A stretch of 15,125 nucleotides of DNA from an uncultured Collinsella sp. (GTDB taxonomy: Bacteria; Actinomycetota; Coriobacteriia; Coriobacteriales; Coriobacteriaceae), in the NCBI GenBank assembly GCA_900544425.1, contig UQUX01000037.1:1-15125 (forward strand). Reading direction: 5' to 3'. The position numbers were made by a program, and so were the translations under genes. Below, in pieces: positions 12,942 to 15,125 of this stretch (position 1 is the first letter of the stretch; each line of letters begins with the position of its first letter). The notes under the pieces were generated by a model. The model worked only from the letters and a program-made list of their open reading frames with translations, did not search any database and had not been told where the DNA came from.

Positions 12942-14369
12942 GTTGCAGAGTGCTCCCATTAGCTGCGATTCCAAGGTATTTAGCGCTTTTGAACTCAAAT
13001 CGTCATACTGAACAAGAATTTGACTTGAGTTTTCAGGGACAAATGCGCCATCGGCACACCAATAACAGTCACTGATATCGACAAAAGGGATACTCGAGCG
13101 CGTGAGGGCCCGCACAAAAGAGCTTCCGCCCGCTCCGCGCTCCGCAACCACGGTGCAGTAAAGGCCCGCGTCTGCATGTTCGATCGAGACCTCCCCTGCC
13201 GGAAACGCTTTCCGCACAAGCGACGTCAGGCCATCACGCGCCTCGCGAGCACGAACGCGCACGCGGTTCACATGTCGCTCGTAATCACCCGATTCCAGCA
13301 AACGCGCCAAAGCGACCTGGTCAACAGAGCTCACCGACGAGGCGTAGAAACCAAGGTTGCGCCTAAACCGCTCCATTAGCTCATCGGGCAACACCATATA
13401 CGCCAAACGCAACGCCGATGAAAGGCTCTTCGAAAACGTGTTGGTGTAGATAACCGACTGGGCGGCATCGATCGACGCGAGCGCGGGAATCGGCTTGCCG
13501 GCAAGGCGAAACTCACAATCAAAGTCATCTTCGATGAGATACCGACCTGGTCGCTCGGCGGCCCAGCTCAGTAGCGCATAGCGACGCGCAATACTCGTCA
13601 CAAGGCCGGTCGGATACTGATGAGACGGCATCAAGTGAAGGACATCGGTCCCGCTTTTCTGCAGAGTGCTCAAGTCCACGCCCTCATCATCCAACGGGAT
13701 ATGTCGTACTTGGCAGCCCATAGCCTGATAGATACGCGTCAGACGCAAATAGCCCGGGTCCTCAACGGCATACACCTTGTCGGCTCCAAGCAACTGAACC
13801 AACATGGTATCGAGCAGCTGGGCGCCTGCACCGATAACAATGTTGTTGGGGTCGACATTCATGCCCCTTGTCCCACGCAGATGGTGAGCAATTGCGCGTC
13901 GCAGCCGAGCGGTGCCCTGCGCCGGTGCGGGCGAAAAGATTTCGCGCTCATCTTCGGATGCCAGCGTCGCCCGTAGTGCGCTTTGCCAAAGCCGCGCCGC
14001 CTCCAAAGCGGAAGGAGAAAGTGCATCGAACAGCTCGACCTGTCCGTTGACATCATGCGCGCTGAGGCCCACAGAGACGGTATCTCGGTCGATGCCCTGC
14101 GAAGCCAAAGGCAAAACCGGTGCATCCGGAAGCTTGCAAGCGTAGTAGCCACGACGCGGCATTGAGCAAATATAGCCCTCGGCAAGTAACTGGCTATATG
14201 CATTCTCGATGGTAATGACACTGATTCCCAGATGACTGGCAAAGGCGCGCTTAGACGGAAGATGCTCCCCCGCCACAATACGTCCAGCAACAATATCATC
14301 TCGAATTTGCTGGTAAACATACTCATAAAGCGATGCTTCGCCGCGTTTTTCCAAATTGTAGTCAAGCAT
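12930..14369 (-). CDS. pdxR: MocR-family (GntR/aminotransferase fusion) regulator, probable PdxR
   Basis: A 479-residue transcription factor with a GntR-type winged helix (about 13-75: LYEYVYQQIRDDI, LPSKRAFASHLGIS, AYSQLLAEGYI) fused to a fold-type I aminotransferase-like domain. PLP-site features are intact: HQYPTG (250-255), DDFDCEF (281-287) and TFSKSLSSALRL with probable Schiff-base Lys K314. The start is placed at ATG 14369, after AGGTGG; a TTG at 14402 lies in frame but lacks a binding site. The gene is divergent from pdxS, the arrangement in which PdxR proteins sense PLP and control pdxST. The symbol rests on that context; other MocR regulators look alike. The protein ends CNLSE, where the last three codons and stop belong to the palindromic repeat. 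Confidence 0.88.
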   Translation of the reverse strand: MLDYNLEKRGEASLYEYVYQQIRDDIVAGRIVAGEHLPSKRAFASHLGISVITIENAYSQLLAEGYICSMPRRGYYACKLPDAPVLPLASQGIDRDTVSVGLSAHDVNGQVELFDALSPSALEAARLWQSALRATLASEDEREIFSPAPAQGTARLRRAIAHHLRGTRGMNVDPNNIVIGAGAQLLDTMLVQLLGADKVYAVEDPGYLRLTRIYQAMGCQVRHIPLDDEGVDLSTLQKSGTDVLHLMPSHQYPTGLVTSIARRYALLSWAAERPGRYLIEDDFDCEFRLAGKPIPALASIDAAQSVIYTNTFSKSLSSALRLAYMVLPDELMERFRRNLGFYASSVSSVDQVALARLLESGDYERHVNRVRVRAREARDGLTSLVRKAFPAGEVSIEHADAGLYCTVVAERGAGGSSFVRALTRSSIPFVDISDCYWCADGAFVPENSSQILVQYDDLSSKALNTLESQLMGALCNLSE

Positions 14370-14380
14370 GAGTTTGCCAC

Positions 14381-14424
14381 CTGACCTTATCGAGCTGTTC
14401 AATCTGGTATTAGGCTGACCTTAT
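14381..14424. promoter_or_regulatory. 10-bp direct repeats, candidate PdxR binding sites
   Basis: CTGACCTTAT occurs exactly at 14381-14390 and 14415-14424, 34 bp apart, in the 145-bp gap between pdxR and pdxS. MocR regulators such as GabR and PdxR are known to bind direct repeats with such spacing, so these are the best operator candidates. The second copy overlaps a TATTAT -10-like hexamer (14422-14427) with TTCAAT (14398-14403) 18 bp upstream, and the first lies close to the pdxR start. Confidence 0.6.
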
Positions 14425-14514
14425 TATTATCTCGAAAACTGAGTATTTTGCCATACCCAGCTCCCCGATAGGATGTTCCGTCAAGCAATGCACATGCCAA
14501 CCAAGGGAGCAACC

Positions 14515-15125
14515 ATGGCAGAACAGACCAGCAAGGCCGATCGCGTCAAACTCAATCGCGAACTCGCGCAGATGCTCAAGGGCGGCGTCATCATGGACGT
14601 CACCACGCCCGAGCAGGCACGCATCGCCGAGGAGGCAGGCGCCTGCGCCGTCATGGCACTCGAGCGCATCCCGGCCGACATCCGTGCCGCAGGCGGCGTC
14701 TCGCGCATGAGCGACCCCAAGATGATCAAGGGCATCCAAGAGGCCGTCTCCATCCCTGTTATGGCCAAGTGCCGCATCGGTCACATTGTCGAGGCGCAGG
14801 TCCTGCAGGCTATCGAGATCGATTACATCGACGAGTCCGAGGTTCTCTCCCCTGCCGATGACGTCTATCACATCGACAAGACCCAGTTTGACGTGCCATT
14901 TGTCTGCGGCGCCCGCGATCTGGGCGAGGCGCTGCGCCGTGTTGCCGAGGGCGCCACTATGATTCGCACCAAGGGTGAGCCGGGTACGGGCGACGTCGTT
15001 CAGGCCGTGCGTCACATGCGCAAGATCCAAAAGCAGATCCGCGACGTTGTTGCCCTGCGCGACGACGAGCTCTTTGAGGCAGCCAAGCAACTGCAGGTTC
15101 CGGTCGAGCTGGTACGCGAGGTCCA
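14515..15125 (+). CDS. pdxS: Pyridoxal 5'-phosphate synthase subunit PdxS, 3' end outside the window
   Basis: The synthase subunit of the DXP-independent PLP pathway, which makes PLP from ribose 5-phosphate, glyceraldehyde 3-phosphate and ammonia supplied by PdxT. AGGGAG (14504-14509) precedes ATG 14515, and 203 codons are visible of the usual 290 or so. The family signature is clear: LKGGVIMDVTTPEQA with D28, ALERIPADIRAAGGVSRM (49-66), MAKCRIGH with K85, DYIDESEVLSPAD (103-115), and IRTKGEPGTGD with K153. D28, K85 and K153 correspond, with a constant offset of four, to the catalytic D24, K81 and K149 of the Bacillus enzyme. pdxT would be expected just downstream, beyond the window. Codon bias is strong, as in rubrerythrin. 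Confidence 0.97.
   Translation, partial: MAEQTSKADRVKLNRELAQMLKGGVIMDVTTPEQARIAEEAGACAVMALERIPADIRAAGGVSRMSDPKMIKGIQEAVSIPVMAKCRIGHIVEAQVLQAIEIDYIDESEVLSPADDVYHIDKTQFDVPFVCGARDLGEALRRVAEGATMIRTKGEPGTGDVVQAVRHMRKIQKQIRDVVALRDDELFEAAKQLQVPVELVREV

Noticed and set aside
11395..12946. Target-site duplications around the palindromic repeats
   Set aside because: The bases on the two sides of each copy do not match convincingly, so no insertion duplication is claimed.
14370..14402. TTG start at 14402 for pdxR
   Set aside because: It would put coding sequence over the direct-repeat operator and lacks a ribosome binding site; ATG 14369 has AGGTGG.
14425..14514. PLP-related riboswitch before pdxS
   Set aside because: No conserved or extended structure is visible in the short leader, and a regulator gene is present next to it.

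Overview
The window is about 60% GC and densely coding. It looks like the chromosome of an anaerobic, gut-type actinobacterium of the Coriobacteriia, most probably Collinsella or a close relative. That placement is inference from the gene set (a DUF3516-type Ski2-like helicase, a rubredoxin-first rubrerythrin, an iron-dependent alcohol dehydrogenase with an aldehyde dehydrogenase, and pdxR divergent from pdxS) and from base composition. No rRNA, tRNA, CRISPR array, prophage or transposase gene was found.

Layout. 2-1622 (+): the 3' part of a class I SAM methyltransferase, then a divergent trmB (tRNA m7G46 methyltransferase). 1623-1931: intergenic region with copy 1 of a 122-123 bp palindromic repeat. 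1932-4613 (+): a large DEAD/DEAH helicase with its own terminator. 4688-7721 (-): four genes for a HIRAN-domain protein, a tiny acidic protein, a metallophosphoesterase and a coiled-coil DUF2130 protein with a PD-(D/E)XK-like core. 7844-10452 (-): a two-gene operon, iron-type alcohol dehydrogenase then aldehyde dehydrogenase. 10453-10708: a divergent control region. 10709-11269 (+): rubrerythrin and its terminator. 11400-12941: two same-orientation copies of the palindromic repeat bracketing an unrecognised PD-(D/E)XK-like gene. 12930-14369 (-): a MocR-family regulator, probably pdxR. 14515-end (+): pdxS, cut by the window edge.

How the genes fit together. The first two genes may both act on tRNA. 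The ADH/ALDH pair should interconvert alcohol, aldehyde and acid, and a 16-bp palindrome near its promoter could be its operator. Rubrerythrin, transcribed divergently, detoxifies peroxide. PdxR is expected to control pdxS and so pyridoxal phosphate synthesis; a pair of 10-bp direct repeats lies between the two genes.

The most interesting signal is the repeated palindrome. Each end carries TAA, TGA and TAG in the three frames (core TAAGTGAGTAG), so reading into an intact end from either side stops translation in every frame. The inner part of the stem varies in compensatory fashion, and A.C mismatches become G.U wobbles only if the minus strand is transcribed. The element supplies the stop codon of both minus-strand genes it touches, so both proteins end Asn-Leu-Ser-Glu. 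Two direct copies flank the nuclease-like gene, which raises the possibility of a removable cassette whose loss would leave a solo element such as copy 1.
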